Below are positions 16,020 to 25,944 of a DNA stretch of 57,295 nucleotides, in pieces. The translations under genes and the position numbers were made by a program. The stretch comes from an uncultured Gemmiger sp. Lineage in GTDB: Bacteria > Bacillota > Clostridia > Oscillospirales > Ruminococcaceae. Numbering within the stretch: position 1 is the stretch's first letter; each line of letters begins with the position of its first letter. Below the pieces are notes generated by a model. It made no database searches, was not told the origin of the DNA, and saw nothing but the letters and a program-made list of their open reading frames with translations. The stretch lies in NCBI GenBank assembly GCA_959018215.1, contig CAUEKL010000001.1:1-57295 (forward strand). The letters run 5' to 3'.

Positions 16020-17522
16020 ATGCCCAACACCATCCCCGAAAAACTCCGCACCCTGGAGGACAAGCTCTACGCCTGCCGCTACGCCCAGGCCCTCATGGGC
16101 TACGACGAGGCCACCGCCGCCCCCGCCCGCAGCGAGGACGGCCGGGCCAGGGCTGCCGAGGTGCTCAGCCGGATCTCCTTTGACGCCCTGGTCAACCCGG
16201 ACACCGAAGCCCTGCTCAAAGAGGCCGAGGCCGCCGACCTGGACGGGTTCACCGCCGCCGAGGTGCGGGAACTGCGCCGCCAGTACGACGCCATCGCCCG
16301 CATCCCCGCCGACGAGTACGCCGCCTTCACCGGTCTGGTGCAGCAGGCGGTGCCCGCCTGGGGCCGGGCCAAGCGGAGCAATGACTTCGACGCCTTTGCC
16401 CCCTATCTGGAAAAGATCGTGGCCGCCCTGCGTCGTCAGGCCGGGTACTTTGCCCCCCACAAGGACCCCTACGAAGCCTGGCTGGACCGGTACGAGCGTG
16501 GGCTGACCATCGCCCGGTGCGATGCATTCTTCGCCGCCCTGCGGGGGGAGATCCTGCCCCTGCTGAAAGAAATTCAGCAGCGTGGCAAGCCGGTGCGCAC
16601 CGACTTCCTGGACCGGGACTGGCCCCTGGAAGGCCAGCAGGAGCTGGCCCGGCGGATCATGGCCCTGTGGGGGCTGGACCCCGACCACTGCGTGCTGGAC
16701 GAGAGTGAGCACCCCTTCACCGAGGGCTTCTGGCACGGGGATGTGCGTATCACCACCCATTATATGAAACGGGATGTGCTCAGCAGCCTGTACAGCGTGG
16801 CCCACGAGGGCGGCCACGCCCTGTATGAGCTGGGGGTGGACCCGGCCTGCGATTTCACCGTCCTGGGCGGCGGGGCCACCATGGGCCTGCACGAAAGCCA
16901 GAGCCGTCTGTTTGAGAACATGGTGGGTCGGTCCCGGGCCTTCATCCACTGGCTGTGGCCGGTGCTGCGGGCGCTTTTTCCCACCCAGACCGCCGACTTC
17001 ACTGAGGAGGAACTCTACCGCGCCGCCAACCGGGCCGAAGCCAGCCTGATCCGCACCGAGGCGGACGAGCTGACCTACGCCTTGCACATCATGGTGCGGT
17101 ACGAGCTGGAAAAGGCCCTGCTCCAGGGCACCCTGGCCGTCAAGGACCTGCCCGAAGCCTGGAACGCCAAGTATCAGGAATACCTGGGCATCCGGGTGCC
17201 GGACAACGCCCACGGGGTGCTGCAGGACATCCACTGGGCCGGGGGCGATATGGGCTACTTCCCCAGCTACGCCCTGGGCAGCGCCTACGCCGCCCAGGCC
17301 TGGGACGACATCACCGCCCAGCTGGGAGACGGGGTGCTGGAAGCCCACATTGAAAAGGGCGACCTGAGCCCGTTGAAGGACGCCCTGCACACCCGGCTGT
17401 GGCAGTACGGCAACAGCCGGGAACCCGCCGACCTGGTGAAAAGCCTGTGCGGCGGAGAATTTGACCCCACCCACTATACCCGCTACCTGCGCCGCAAATA
17501 CACCGACCTGTACGCCCTGTGA
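16020..17522 (+). CDS. M32-family metallocarboxypeptidase
   Basis: A 500-residue thermostable-carboxypeptidase-Taq-like enzyme, matching the usual M32 length of about 500. The zinc and catalytic motif HEGGH is at 262-266, and the third ligand is likely in HESQSRLFEN about 25 residues later, as in the family. It removes C-terminal residues from peptides in the cytosol; no signal peptide is present. AGGAGG precedes ATG 16020. Monocistronic by position. Confidence 0.93.
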   Translation: MPNTIPEKLRTLEDKLYACRYAQALMGYDEATAAPARSEDGRARAAEVLSRISFDALVNPDTEALLKEAEAADLDGFTAAEVRELRRQYDAIARIPADEYAAFTGLVQQAVPAWGRAKRSNDFDAFAPYLEKIVAALRRQAGYFAPHKDPYEAWLDRYERGLTIARCDAFFAALRGEILPLLKEIQQRGKPVRTDFLDRDWPLEGQQELARRIMALWGLDPDHCVLDESEHPFTEGFWHGDVRITTHYMKRDVLSSLYSVAHEGGHALYELGVDPACDFTVLGGGATMGLHESQSRLFENMVGRSRAFIHWLWPVLRALFPTQTADFTEEELYRAANRAEASLIRTEADELTYALHIMVRYELEKALLQGTLAVKDLPEAWNAKYQEYLGIRVPDNAHGVLQDIHWAGGDMGYFPSYALGSAYAAQAWDDITAQLGDGVLEAHIEKGDLSPLKDALHTRLWQYGNSREPADLVKSLCGGEFDPTHYTRYLRRKYTDLYAL

Positions 17523-17585
17523 GCTCCACGGCTTGCATAAAAATACAGAAAAATGCCCTGCAAATGCAAACCGACTGCAAATATA

Positions 17586-17599
17586 TGGAAATTTATACA
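17586..17599. promoter_or_regulatory. Candidate ARG box 1 (ArgR operator)
   Basis: TGGAAATTTATACA matches the ARG box core TGNATWWWWATNCA at 13 of 14 positions. It lies 98 bp upstream of ARG box 2. Confidence 0.55.
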
Positions 17600-17642
17600 A
17601 AATTCTCCCCGTAAGTGGGGTGAGTTTGTGGGAGTTTATGCC

Positions 17643-17670
17643 TTGATTTTGGGAAAATGGCGTGTATAAT
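17643..17670 (+). promoter_or_regulatory. Promoter of the arg operon
   Basis: TTGATT (17643-17648), a 16-nt spacer and a perfect TATAAT (17665-17670). ARG box 2 begins 13 nt downstream of the -10 and would cover the transcription start region. Confidence 0.75.
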
Positions 17671-17683
17671 AAGAAGCATCAGA

Positions 17684-17697
17684 TGAATAAATATTCA
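17684..17697. promoter_or_regulatory. ARG box 2 (ArgR operator)
   Basis: TGAATAAATATTCA fully matches TGNATWWWWATNCA, the binding site of ArgR/AhrC arginine repressors. Its place just downstream of the TATAAT box indicates arginine repression of argGHCJBD. Confidence 0.8.
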
Positions 17698-17733
17698 GCT
17701 ACACGCTGTGAGAAGAGAGAAAGGGTGCTCACC

Positions 17734-18972
17734 ATGAAAAAGAACAAGCAGGACATCAAGAAGGTCGTTCTGGCCTATTCCGGCGGCCTGGATACCTCCA
17801 TCATCATCCCCTGGCTGAAGGAAAACTACAACAACTGCGAAGTCATCGCCGTTTCCGGCGACGTGGGCCAGGGCACCGAGCTGGACGGCCTGGAAGAGAA
17901 GGCCAAGAAGACCGGCGCTTCCAAGCTGTACGTGCTGGACCTGAAGAAGGATTACGTGGAAAACTACATCTGGCCCTGCCTGAAGGCCGGCGCCAAGTAT
18001 GAGGACTACCTGCTGGGCACCTCCCACGCCCGTCCCTGCATCGCCAAGGCCCTGGCGGACATCGCCATCAAGGAAGGCGCCGACGCCATCTGCCACGGCT
18101 GCACCGGCAAGGGCAACGACCAGGTCCGGTTTGAGCTCACCCTCAAGGCCTTCGCCCCGGATATGACCATCATCGCCCCCTGGCGGGAATGGGACATCAA
18201 GAGCCGTGACGAGGAGATCGACTACGCCGAAGCCCACAACATCCCCCTGAAGATCAGCCGGGAGACCAACTACTCCAAGGACAAGAACCTGTGGCACCTG
18301 AGCCATGAGGGCCTGGACCTGGAAGATCCCAAGAACGAGCCCCAGTACAACAAGGAAGGCTTCCTGGAGCTGGGCGTCAGCCCCGAACAGGCTCCCGACA
18401 AGCCCACCTATGTGACCATCCACTTTGAGAAGGGCGTGCCCACCGCCATCGACGGCAAGGAAATGGGCGCCGTGGAGATCGTGGAGACCCTGAACAAGCT
18501 GGGCGGCGAAAACGGCATCGGCCTGCTGGACATCGTGGAGAACCGGCTGGTGGGCATGAAGAGCCGCGGCGTGTACGAGACCCCCGGCGGCGCCATCCTG
18601 TACAAGGCCCACAACGTGCTGGAGACCATCACCCTGGACAAGGAGAGCGCCCACTTCAAGGAGATCGTGGCCCAGAAGATGGCCGACCTCGTCTACAACG
18701 GCCAGTGGTTCACCCCCCTGCGGGAAGCCATCAGCGCCTTTGTGGACCAGCTGGAAAAGACGGTCACCGGCGATGTGACCCTCAAGCTCTACAAGGGCAA
18801 CATGATCAACGCCGGCGTCACCAGCCCCTTCACCCTCTACGACGAGCAGACCGCTTCCTTCGGCGAGGATGAGGACTACAACCAGGCCGACGCCACCGGC
18901 TTCATCAACCTGTTCGGCCTGCCCATCGCCGAGCGCGCCAAGCTGGCCAAAAAGTGGCCCGCCATCGACTGA
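17734..18972 (+). CDS. argG: Argininosuccinate synthase
   Basis: A 412-residue cytosolic enzyme that joins citrulline and aspartate using ATP. The P-loop AYSGGLDTS is at residues 14-22, and GCTGKGNDQVRFE about 120 residues in is the citrulline/aspartate binding signature. ATG 17734 is preceded by GAGAAAGGG; a longer in-frame start at 17662 lies inside the -10 box and was rejected. First gene of the arginine operon and under the ARG boxes. Confidence 0.97.
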   Translation: MKKNKQDIKKVVLAYSGGLDTSIIIPWLKENYNNCEVIAVSGDVGQGTELDGLEEKAKKTGASKLYVLDLKKDYVENYIWPCLKAGAKYEDYLLGTSHARPCIAKALADIAIKEGADAICHGCTGKGNDQVRFELTLKAFAPDMTIIAPWREWDIKSRDEEIDYAEAHNIPLKISRETNYSKDKNLWHLSHEGLDLEDPKNEPQYNKEGFLELGVSPEQAPDKPTYVTIHFEKGVPTAIDGKEMGAVEIVETLNKLGGENGIGLLDIVENRLVGMKSRGVYETPGGAILYKAHNVLETITLDKESAHFKEIVAQKMADLVYNGQWFTPLREAISAFVDQLEKTVTGDVTLKLYKGNMINAGVTSPFTLYDEQTASFGEDEDYNQADATGFINLFGLPIAERAKLAKKWPAID

Positions 18973-19002
18973 TTTCTGAAAGCAAAACCCAACAGCCAAC
19001 CC

Positions 19003-19034
19003 GCCGCCGGGGAGGAATCTGCCTCCTTGGCGGC
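19003..19034 (+). promoter_or_regulatory. Stem-loop between argG and argH
   Basis: GCCGCCGGGGAGG pairs with CCTCCTTGGCGGC and is followed by a weakly T-rich stretch. It may tune readthrough from argG into argH or protect the argG message. Confidence 0.5.
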
Positions 19035-19084
19035 TTTGGCGTTCCTTAAAAACTTCTGATTACACAGAAAGTGAGGTTATCCCC

Positions 19085-20464
<1,380 letters not shown>

Positions 20465-20486
20465 AAACCGAAACGGGTGTTTTGTT

Positions 20487-21428
20487 GTGAAAAAGTATCG
20501 TATTTTTGTGGACGGGTCCTCCGGCACCACCGGCCTGCGCATTGCGGACCGCCTGGCCGCCCGCCCGGAATTTGAACTGCTGACCATCCCCGAAGCCGAC
20601 CGCAAGGACCCCAATGCCCGGGCGGCGGTCATCAACCGGAGCGACCTGACCTTCCTCTGCCTGCCCGACGCGGCGGCCCGGGAGATCATCCCGCTGGTGA
20701 AAGAGGAGGTCCGCATCCTGGACACCTCCACCGCTCACCGCACCGCCTCCGGCTGGCTGTACGGCATGCCGGAACTGGACAACACCCGCAAGGCGCTGAA
20801 AACCGCCACCCGGGTGGCGGTGCCCGGCTGCCATGCCTCCGGGTTCATCGCCCCGGTGGCGCCCCTGGTGCGCCGGGGCCTGCTGGCGCCGGAGGCGGCC
20901 CTGTGCTGCTTCAGCCTCACCGGGTATTCCGGGGGCGGCAAGTCCATGATCGCCCAGTATGAGGCAGAGCGCACCGACGAAGGGCTCTGTGCCCCCCGCC
21001 CCTACGGCCTGACCCTGCACCACAAGCACCTGCCCGAGATGATGGCCGTCTGCGGCCTGCACACCGCTCCGGTCTTTTGCCCGGTGGTGGCCGACTACTA
21101 CGCCGGTATGGAAACGGTGGTGCAGCTCCAGCGCAGCCAGCTGAACGGCGACGCGAAGGACCTGGCCGCCGTGCTGGCCGACTATTACGCGGGCAGCCCG
21201 GTCATCACCGTACACCCGTTTGACCCCGACGCCCTGCCGGGGTTCCTGCCGTCCAACGCCCTGGCAGGCAAGGACAGCATGGAGATCTTCGTCACTGCCT
21301 CCCCGGACGGCGGCCAGATCCAGCTGATCAGCCGCTTCGACAACCTGGGCAAGGGGTCCTCCGGCGCGGCGGTGCAGTGCATGAACCTGATGCTGGGCCT
21401 GGACGAAACCACCGGCCTGAATCTGTAA
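20487..21428 (+). CDS. argC: N-acetyl-gamma-glutamyl-phosphate reductase
   Basis: A 313-residue NADP-dependent dehydrogenase that reduces N-acetylglutamyl phosphate to the semialdehyde. The Rossmann start VDGSSGTTG is near residue 8 and the catalytic Cys is in VPGCHASG near 113. Its length of about 313, shorter than the approximately 345-residue ArgC of Bacillus, fits the shorter ArgC type. The start codon is GTG 20487 with a poor ribosome site, 22 nt after argH, so translation may depend on coupling. Confidence 0.93.
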   Translation: MKKYRIFVDGSSGTTGLRIADRLAARPEFELLTIPEADRKDPNARAAVINRSDLTFLCLPDAAAREIIPLVKEEVRILDTSTAHRTASGWLYGMPELDNTRKALKTATRVAVPGCHASGFIAPVAPLVRRGLLAPEAALCCFSLTGYSGGGKSMIAQYEAERTDEGLCAPRPYGLTLHHKHLPEMMAVCGLHTAPVFCPVVADYYAGMETVVQLQRSQLNGDAKDLAAVLADYYAGSPVITVHPFDPDALPGFLPSNALAGKDSMEIFVTASPDGGQIQLISRFDNLGKGSSGAAVQCMNLMLGLDETTGLNL

Positions 21429-21467
21429 TCTGCGGCAGTGTCCGCATCCTGAATGAGGGGGAAAAAC

Positions 21468-22694
21468 ATGAACTTTACCACGATCGAGGGCGGCATCTGC
21501 GCGCCCCAGGGATTTTCCGCCGCAGGCATCCACTGCGGCATCCGGCATAACCACGCCAAGCCGGACCTGGCCCTGATCAAAGCCGACGTGCGCTGTGCGG
21601 GCGCCGCCTGCTACACCACCAACAAGGTCTACGGGGCCCCCATCACGGTGGACCGGGAACACCTGGCCGACGGTTACGCCCAGGCCATCCTGGTCAATTC
21701 CGGCAACGCCAACACCTGCGCCCCCGGCGGGGTGGAACTGGCCCGGGAAACCTGCCGCCTGGCCGCCCAGGCCCTGGGCGTGGACGAAGCCGACGTGCTG
21801 CCCGCCTCCACCGGCGTCATCGGCCAGGCCATGACCATCGCGCCCTTTGCCTCCGGCATTCCGGCCTGCGCTGCCCAGCTGGCCCACAGCCCGGAAGGCA
21901 GCCTCAACGCCGCCTTTGCCATCATGACCACCGACACCCACCCCAAACAGGTGGCCGTGGAATTCACCCTGGGGGGCAAGACCTGCCGCATGGGTGCCAT
22001 CGCCAAGGGCTCCGGCATGATCCATCCCAACATGGCTACCATGCTGCTCTTCATCACCACCGACGCCGCCATGGAGCCCGCCGTGCTCCAGAAGGCGTTG
22101 TCCGCCGTGGTGCCCGCCACCTTCAACCAGATCTCGGTGGACGGGGATACCTCCACCAACGATACGGTGATGCTGCTGGCCTCCGGCCTGGCGGGCAATG
22201 ACCCCGTGGCCGCCGACAGTGAGGACTACCACACCTTCGTGGCCGCCCTGACCCAGGTGGCGGAACAGCTCTGCCGGGAACTGGCCGGGGACGGGGAAGG
22301 GGCCACCAAGCTGCTGGAGTGCGTCGTTACCGGCGCCCCCACTTTGCAGATCGCCCGGGATGTGTCCAAGAGCGTCATCCACTCCACCCTGTTCAAGGCC
22401 GCCATGTTCGGTGAGGACGCCAACTGGGGCCGGGTGCTGTGTGCCATCGGCTACACTCCCGGGGACTTCTCCATTGACAAGACCAGCGTGCGGCTGAAGA
22501 GCGCCGCCGGGGAGGTGCTGGTGTGCGAAAACGCCGCCCACCACATCTTCAGCGAGGAGGAAGCGGCCAAGATCCTCCAGGAAAGCGAGATCCAGATCCT
22601 GGTGGACCTGGGCTGCGGCGACGCCACGGCCAAGGCCTGGGGCTGCGACCTGACCTACGATTACGTCAAGATCAACGGGGATTACCGCACCTGA
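21468..22694 (+). CDS. argJ: Bifunctional glutamate N-acetyltransferase / ornithine acetyltransferase
   Basis: A 408-residue ArgJ precursor. The self-cleavage site lies in HPNMATML with the nucleophilic Thr at about 191, giving alpha and beta chains. It recycles the acetyl group from N-acetylornithine to glutamate. GAGGGGGAA precedes ATG 21468; a longer in-frame start at 21453 is not supported. The cyclic pathway fits the absence of argA and argE here. Confidence 0.96.
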   Translation: MNFTTIEGGICAPQGFSAAGIHCGIRHNHAKPDLALIKADVRCAGAACYTTNKVYGAPITVDREHLADGYAQAILVNSGNANTCAPGGVELARETCRLAAQALGVDEADVLPASTGVIGQAMTIAPFASGIPACAAQLAHSPEGSLNAAFAIMTTDTHPKQVAVEFTLGGKTCRMGAIAKGSGMIHPNMATMLLFITTDAAMEPAVLQKALSAVVPATFNQISVDGDTSTNDTVMLLASGLAGNDPVAADSEDYHTFVAALTQVAEQLCRELAGDGEGATKLLECVVTGAPTLQIARDVSKSVIHSTLFKAAMFGEDANWGRVLCAIGYTPGDFSIDKTSVRLKSAAGEVLVCENAAHHIFSEEEAAKILQESEIQILVDLGCGDATAKAWGCDLTYDYVKINGDYRT

Positions 22695-22717
22695 GCGGGC
22701 AGGAAAGAGGAAGGAAC

Positions 22718-23575
22718 ATGAAAAACGAAGAGATGGCGCGGCTCTTTTCCGAAGCCACGCCCTACATCCAGAAATACCACGGCAAGACCCTGGTCATCAA
22801 GTACGGCGGCAACGCCATGGTCAACGGCCAGCTGAAGCTGGCGGTGATGAATGACCTGGTCACCCTGACCCTGCTGGGGGTGCGGGTGGTGCTGGTCCAC
22901 GGGGGCGGCCCCGCCATCAACGCCATGCTTACCAAGCTGGGCATTGAATCCAAGTTTGTGAACGGCCTGCGCTACACCGACGCCGAGACCATGACCGTGG
23001 TCCAGCAGGTGCTGGCCGGGCAGGTGAACAAGGACCTGGTGGCCCTGCTCAAGGGCCGGGGCGTGGGGCTGTGCGGCATGGACGGCAACACCATCAGCTG
23101 CCGCCGCTACACCAAGGCCGACCTGGGCTTTGTGGGTGAGATCACCGGCATCAGCACCACCCTGATCAACCACCTGCTGGACGACCAGTTCATCCCGGTG
23201 GTGGCCACCGTGGGCATGGACCCGGAAAACGGAGTGCTCTACAACGTCAACGCCGACACCGCCGCCGCGGCCATTGCCGTGGCCCTGGGCGCCGAAAAGC
23301 TGGTCTCCATGACCGACATCACCGGCCTGCTGCGGGATAAAAACGACGACTCCACCCTCATCCCGGAGGTGGAACTCTCCGAGATCGAGGGGTACAAGGC
23401 CGAGGGGGTCATCGCCGGGGGCATGCTGCCCAAGATCGACGGCATGGCTGACGCCATCCGCCGGGGTGTCAACGAGGCGGTCATCATCGACGGCCGGGTG
23501 CCCCACTCCATCCTGCTGGAAATGTTCTCCGACCGCGGGTCCGGTACTTTGTTCTATCGCGGCCACAACCGCTGA
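22718..23575 (+). CDS. argB: Acetylglutamate kinase
   Basis: A 285-residue amino-acid-kinase-fold enzyme that phosphorylates N-acetylglutamate. KYGGNAM (about 28-34) and LVHGGGPAIN (about 63-72) are the nucleotide and substrate glycine loops. The N-terminal helix preceding the first strand resembles that of arginine-sensitive hexameric forms, so feedback inhibition by arginine is plausible. AGAGGAAGGA precedes ATG 22718. Confidence 0.96.
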   Translation: MKNEEMARLFSEATPYIQKYHGKTLVIKYGGNAMVNGQLKLAVMNDLVTLTLLGVRVVLVHGGGPAINAMLTKLGIESKFVNGLRYTDAETMTVVQQVLAGQVNKDLVALLKGRGVGLCGMDGNTISCRRYTKADLGFVGEITGISTTLINHLLDDQFIPVVATVGMDPENGVLYNVNADTAAAAIAVALGAEKLVSMTDITGLLRDKNDDSTLIPEVELSEIEGYKAEGVIAGGMLPKIDGMADAIRRGVNEAVIIDGRVPHSILLEMFSDRGSGTLFYRGHNR

Positions 23576-23596
23576 GCTCCCAAGGAGGTTTCGTTC

Positions 23597-24775
23597 ATGA
23601 ATACCCAGAAGGTCATCGACCGGGACAACAAATACATCATGCACACCTACGGCCGCAGCCCCCTCGTCATTGAGCGGGGGGAGGGCATGACTGCTATCGA
23701 CGCCGACGGCAAACATTACCTGGACTTCACCTCCGGCATCGGGGTCAACGCCCTGGGCTACGCCCATCCCGCCTGGCTCCAGGCCGTCACCGAACAGGCC
23801 ACCAAGGTGCAGCACACCTCCAACCTGTACTACACCGCCCCCTGCGGCCGTCTGGCCCGGCGCATCTGCCACCGCACCGGCCTGGACCGGGTGTTCTTCG
23901 GCAACTCCGGCGCCGAGGCCAACGAGGGCGCCATCAAGTGCGCCCGCAAGTACAGCGTGGATACCTACGGCGAGGGCCGCAGCAAGGTCATCACCCTGGT
24001 GAACTCCTTCCACGGCCGCACCCTGGCCACCCTCACCGCCACCGGCCAGGATGTCTTCCACCATGATTTCGGGCCCTTCCCCGGGGAGTTCGCCTACGTC
24101 CCCGCCGGGGACTTTGCCGCCCTGGAAGCCGCCGCCGATGAACACACCTGCGCCGTCATGATGGAGCTGGTGCAGGGCGAGGGCGGCGTGGTGGCCCTGG
24201 ACCCGGACTACGTCCATGCGGTGGCCGACCTGTGCGCCGCCAGGGACATCCTGCTCATTGTGGATGAGGTGCAGACCGGTGTGGGCCGCACCGGCAAGTT
24301 CCTGGCCTGCGAGAACTACCACCTGCGCCCGGACATCGTCACCCTGGCCAAGGGCCTGGGCGGCGGCCTGCCCATCGGCGCCGTGGTCACCACCGAGAAG
24401 GTGGCTTCCCACATGGGCCCCGGCAGCCACGGGTCCACCTTCGGGGGCAATCCGGTGGTCTGCGCCGGCGCCTGCGCCGTGCTGGACACCATGGACGAGG
24501 AGTTCATGCAGAACGTCAACGACTGCGCCGCCGCCCTGTGGACCGGCCTGCGCACCCTGCCCCATGTGCAGGGCGTCAGCGGTCTGGGCCTGATGATCGG
24601 CATCCAGCTGTCCGACGGGCTCAAAGCCGCCGAGATCCGCGCCGCCTGCGAGAAGCAGGGCCTGCTGGTGCTCACCGCCAAGGACCGCATCCGGCTGCTG
24701 CCGCCGCTGATCCTCACCGAACAGGACGTGAAGGCCGCCCTGGCCATCCTGCGCAAGGTGCTGGAGACCGCCTGA
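23597..24775 (+). CDS. argD: Acetylornithine aminotransferase
   Basis: A 392-residue class III PLP aminotransferase converting N-acetylglutamate semialdehyde to N-acetylornithine. The phosphate loop NSGAEANEGAIK is near residue 97, the PLP-contacting VDEVQTG near 221 and the Schiff-base Lys is about 252 (LAKGLGGG). AAGGAGG precedes ATG 23597. It is the last gene of the operon; argF and carbamoyl-phosphate synthase genes must lie elsewhere. Confidence 0.95.
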   Translation: MNTQKVIDRDNKYIMHTYGRSPLVIERGEGMTAIDADGKHYLDFTSGIGVNALGYAHPAWLQAVTEQATKVQHTSNLYYTAPCGRLARRICHRTGLDRVFFGNSGAEANEGAIKCARKYSVDTYGEGRSKVITLVNSFHGRTLATLTATGQDVFHHDFGPFPGEFAYVPAGDFAALEAAADEHTCAVMMELVQGEGGVVALDPDYVHAVADLCAARDILLIVDEVQTGVGRTGKFLACENYHLRPDIVTLAKGLGGGLPIGAVVTTEKVASHMGPGSHGSTFGGNPVVCAGACAVLDTMDEEFMQNVNDCAAALWTGLRTLPHVQGVSGLGLMIGIQLSDGLKAAEIRAACEKQGLLVLTAKDRIRLLPPLILTEQDVKAALAILRKVLETA

Positions 24776-24803
24776 GTCTGCGCAAAAACTGAACAGTTCC
24801 TGC

Positions 24804-24844
24804 GAGGGTATGCCGCAATTTTCTTCTGGCATGCCCTCTTTTGT
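24804..24844 (+). terminator. Terminator of the arg operon
   Basis: GAGGGTATGCC (24804-24814) pairs with GGCATGCCCTC (24828-24838), followed by TTTTGTTG. Confidence 0.8.
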
Positions 24845-24849
24845 TGTGG

Positions 24850-24855
24850 TATACT
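24850..24855 (+). promoter_or_regulatory. Extended -10 promoter of the following small gene
   Basis: TGGTATACT gives a TGN-extended -10 box about 85 nt upstream of ATG 24938, directly after the arg terminator. Confidence 0.5.
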
Positions 24856-24937
24856 TATCCTGGGGGCAGAGGCCGCCAGGGCCCACCCCCGCCGGTTTGG
24901 CCGTTTTGGGAATGTGCAATCAGGAGGAATGTCTGCA

Positions 24938-25456
24938 ATGGGGATCATCCGCAAGATCCAAGCAAAAACAGGGGAAGCGCGGGCCAAGGAGAAGATCCGG
25001 CCGCTGGTGGAAAGCCGCATGATGCGGGATATTCTGCTGGAGATCGGCCAGCGGGGCAGCGAGGCCCTGGACCCGCAGTCGGTGCCCATGGACCAGCGGG
25101 CTCGGGCGGCCCGCCTGGCCAGCGAGTGCGGCATGGCCGGCATGCGCCAGAGCGTGGTGGATGAGGTGCGCCTGGATGCCGAGGGCATTACCCTGATCTG
25201 CGGGGAGGAAAAGACGGCCTTCCTGTACAACGATTACAACTACGAAAACATCGACGACACCGACTGCCTGCCCGCCGTGGCCCAGTACCTGGTGGCCCAT
25301 ATGCGGGGGTATTACAACATCAGCTGCACCTTTGCGGCGGCCCCCAAACCCCACGGCCGGGGCGTGGGCCGCAAGACCCGGGAGGTGTTCATCCGCCGCC
25401 ACCACGAGGAGACCCCCTTCGCCCCCGGTCCCATGCAGAAACAGCACCTGTTTTAA
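24938..25456 (+). CDS. Conserved-looking hypothetical protein, 172 aa
   Basis: An unrecognised 172-residue soluble protein. The N-terminal half is charged and helical (Arg/Lys/Glu-rich, residues 1-60); the middle has a small beta region (EGITLICGEEKTAFLYND, about 86-103) and a tyrosine-rich stretch; the C-terminus is basic. No signal peptide or membrane helix is seen. ATG 24938 sits 10 nt after AGGAGG; the ATG at 24929 is too close to that site. It is the last host gene before the split tRNA gene. No function is proposed. Confidence 0.7.
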   Translation: MGIIRKIQAKTGEARAKEKIRPLVESRMMRDILLEIGQRGSEALDPQSVPMDQRARAARLASECGMAGMRQSVVDEVRLDAEGITLICGEEKTAFLYNDYNYENIDDTDCLPAVAQYLVAHMRGYYNISCTFAAAPKPHGRGVGRKTREVFIRRHHEETPFAPGPMQKQHLF

Positions 25457-25500
25457 GAGCCGCGTCCCCCGAAAAAGGGCGCCCCAGCGCTGGGCGGCCC

Positions 25501-25529
25501 TTGACGCAAAGGAACCGGTTTGGTATAAT
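25501..25529 (+). promoter_or_regulatory. Promoter of the original tRNA-Ser gene
   Basis: TTGACG (25501-25506), a 17-nt spacer and TATAAT (25524-25529) give a near-ideal promoter 36 nt upstream of the tRNA 5' end at 25565. After element insertion it would also read into the replacement tRNA at 25945. Confidence 0.85.
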
Positions 25530-25564
25530 AACTTGTACGCTGCGGCCCACCCGCAGCGGTATAC

Positions 25565-25603
25565 GGAGCATTACTCAAGAGGTCGAAGAGGTCGCACTCG
25601 AAA
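25565..25603 (+). pseudogene. 5' half of the split tRNA-Ser(CGA) gene (left attachment site)
   Basis: GGAGCAT starts the acceptor stem, followed by a normal Ser-type D-arm and the 5' side of the anticodon stem (TCGCA) with loop CTCGAAA at 25597-25603. The tRNA sequence stops there. Its missing 3' half, starting TGCGA and ending ATGCTCC-GCCA, is found 24 kb away at 49804-49856. Joining them gives perfect acceptor (GGAGCAT/ATGCTCC) and anticodon (TCGCA/TGCGA) stems, so the integrated element splits one gene. Confidence 0.9.
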
Positions 25604-25689
25604 GTTTGCAGCCCGCTGGCCGATTCGTCCGCCGCGAATGGCGTGACGGCGGGATTTTCCCGGGGTATGCATCCGGTTATTATCCGCTT

Positions 25690-25710
25690 ATCTTGCATCG
25701 AAATCTTGCA
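25690..25710 (+). repeat. Integrase arm-type repeats, left unit 1
   Basis: Two direct copies of ATCTTGCA (25690-25697 and 25703-25710) with a diverged third (GGGTTGCAA) downstream. The same arrangement occurs in unit 2 and at the right end of the element. Confidence 0.6.
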
Positions 25711-25754
25711 TTTTTCCGAAAGGGTTGCAAGGCGGTGCTGGAAAAATTAAATAT

Positions 25755-25794
25755 GGAGATGTACTCAAGTGGTCGTAAGAGGGAGCACTCGAAA
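25755..25794 (+). pseudogene. Second tRNA-Ser(CGA) 5' half
   Basis: GGAGATG starts a tRNA-Ser-like sequence that follows the D-arm and anticodon stem to the loop CTCGAAA (25788-25794) and then leaves tRNA sequence. The 3' half that would pair with it (ending CATCTCC) was not seen in the window. It looks like a relic attachment site from an earlier integration. Confidence 0.8.
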
Positions 25795-25880
25795 GACTCT
25801 CACCTTTTGGTCAATTTGTCCGCAAGGAATGGCTTAACAGTGGGCTTTTCCTTGGGTGCGCATCCGATTTTTCCTGCGTT

Positions 25881-25920
25881 ATCTTGCATCGAAATCTTGC
25901 ATTTTTCCAAATATCTTGCA
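25881..25920 (+). repeat. Integrase arm-type repeats, left unit 2
   Basis: Three direct copies of ATCTTGCA at 25881-25888, 25894-25901 and 25913-25920, next to the intact tRNA and the integrase gene. Confidence 0.65.
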
Positions 25921-25944
25921 AGGCGGTGCTTGAAAATTAAATAT

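Larger units (their letters stand above)
25565..25944 (+). repeat. Two 190-bp attL-like tandem units
   Basis: Units 25565-25754 and 25755-25944 each contain a tRNA-Ser 5' half, the CTCGAAA core, a diverged approximately 85-bp spacer and ATCTTGCA arm repeats ending in AATTAAATAT just before the next tRNA start. The units are clearly homologous but diverged, most strongly just after the core. A third tRNA start follows in phase at 25945. Confidence 0.8.

Noticed and set aside
25937..25944. TAAATA as a -10 box for the replacement tRNA
   Set aside because: It ends one or two bases before the tRNA 5' end, which leaves no room for a normal start site.
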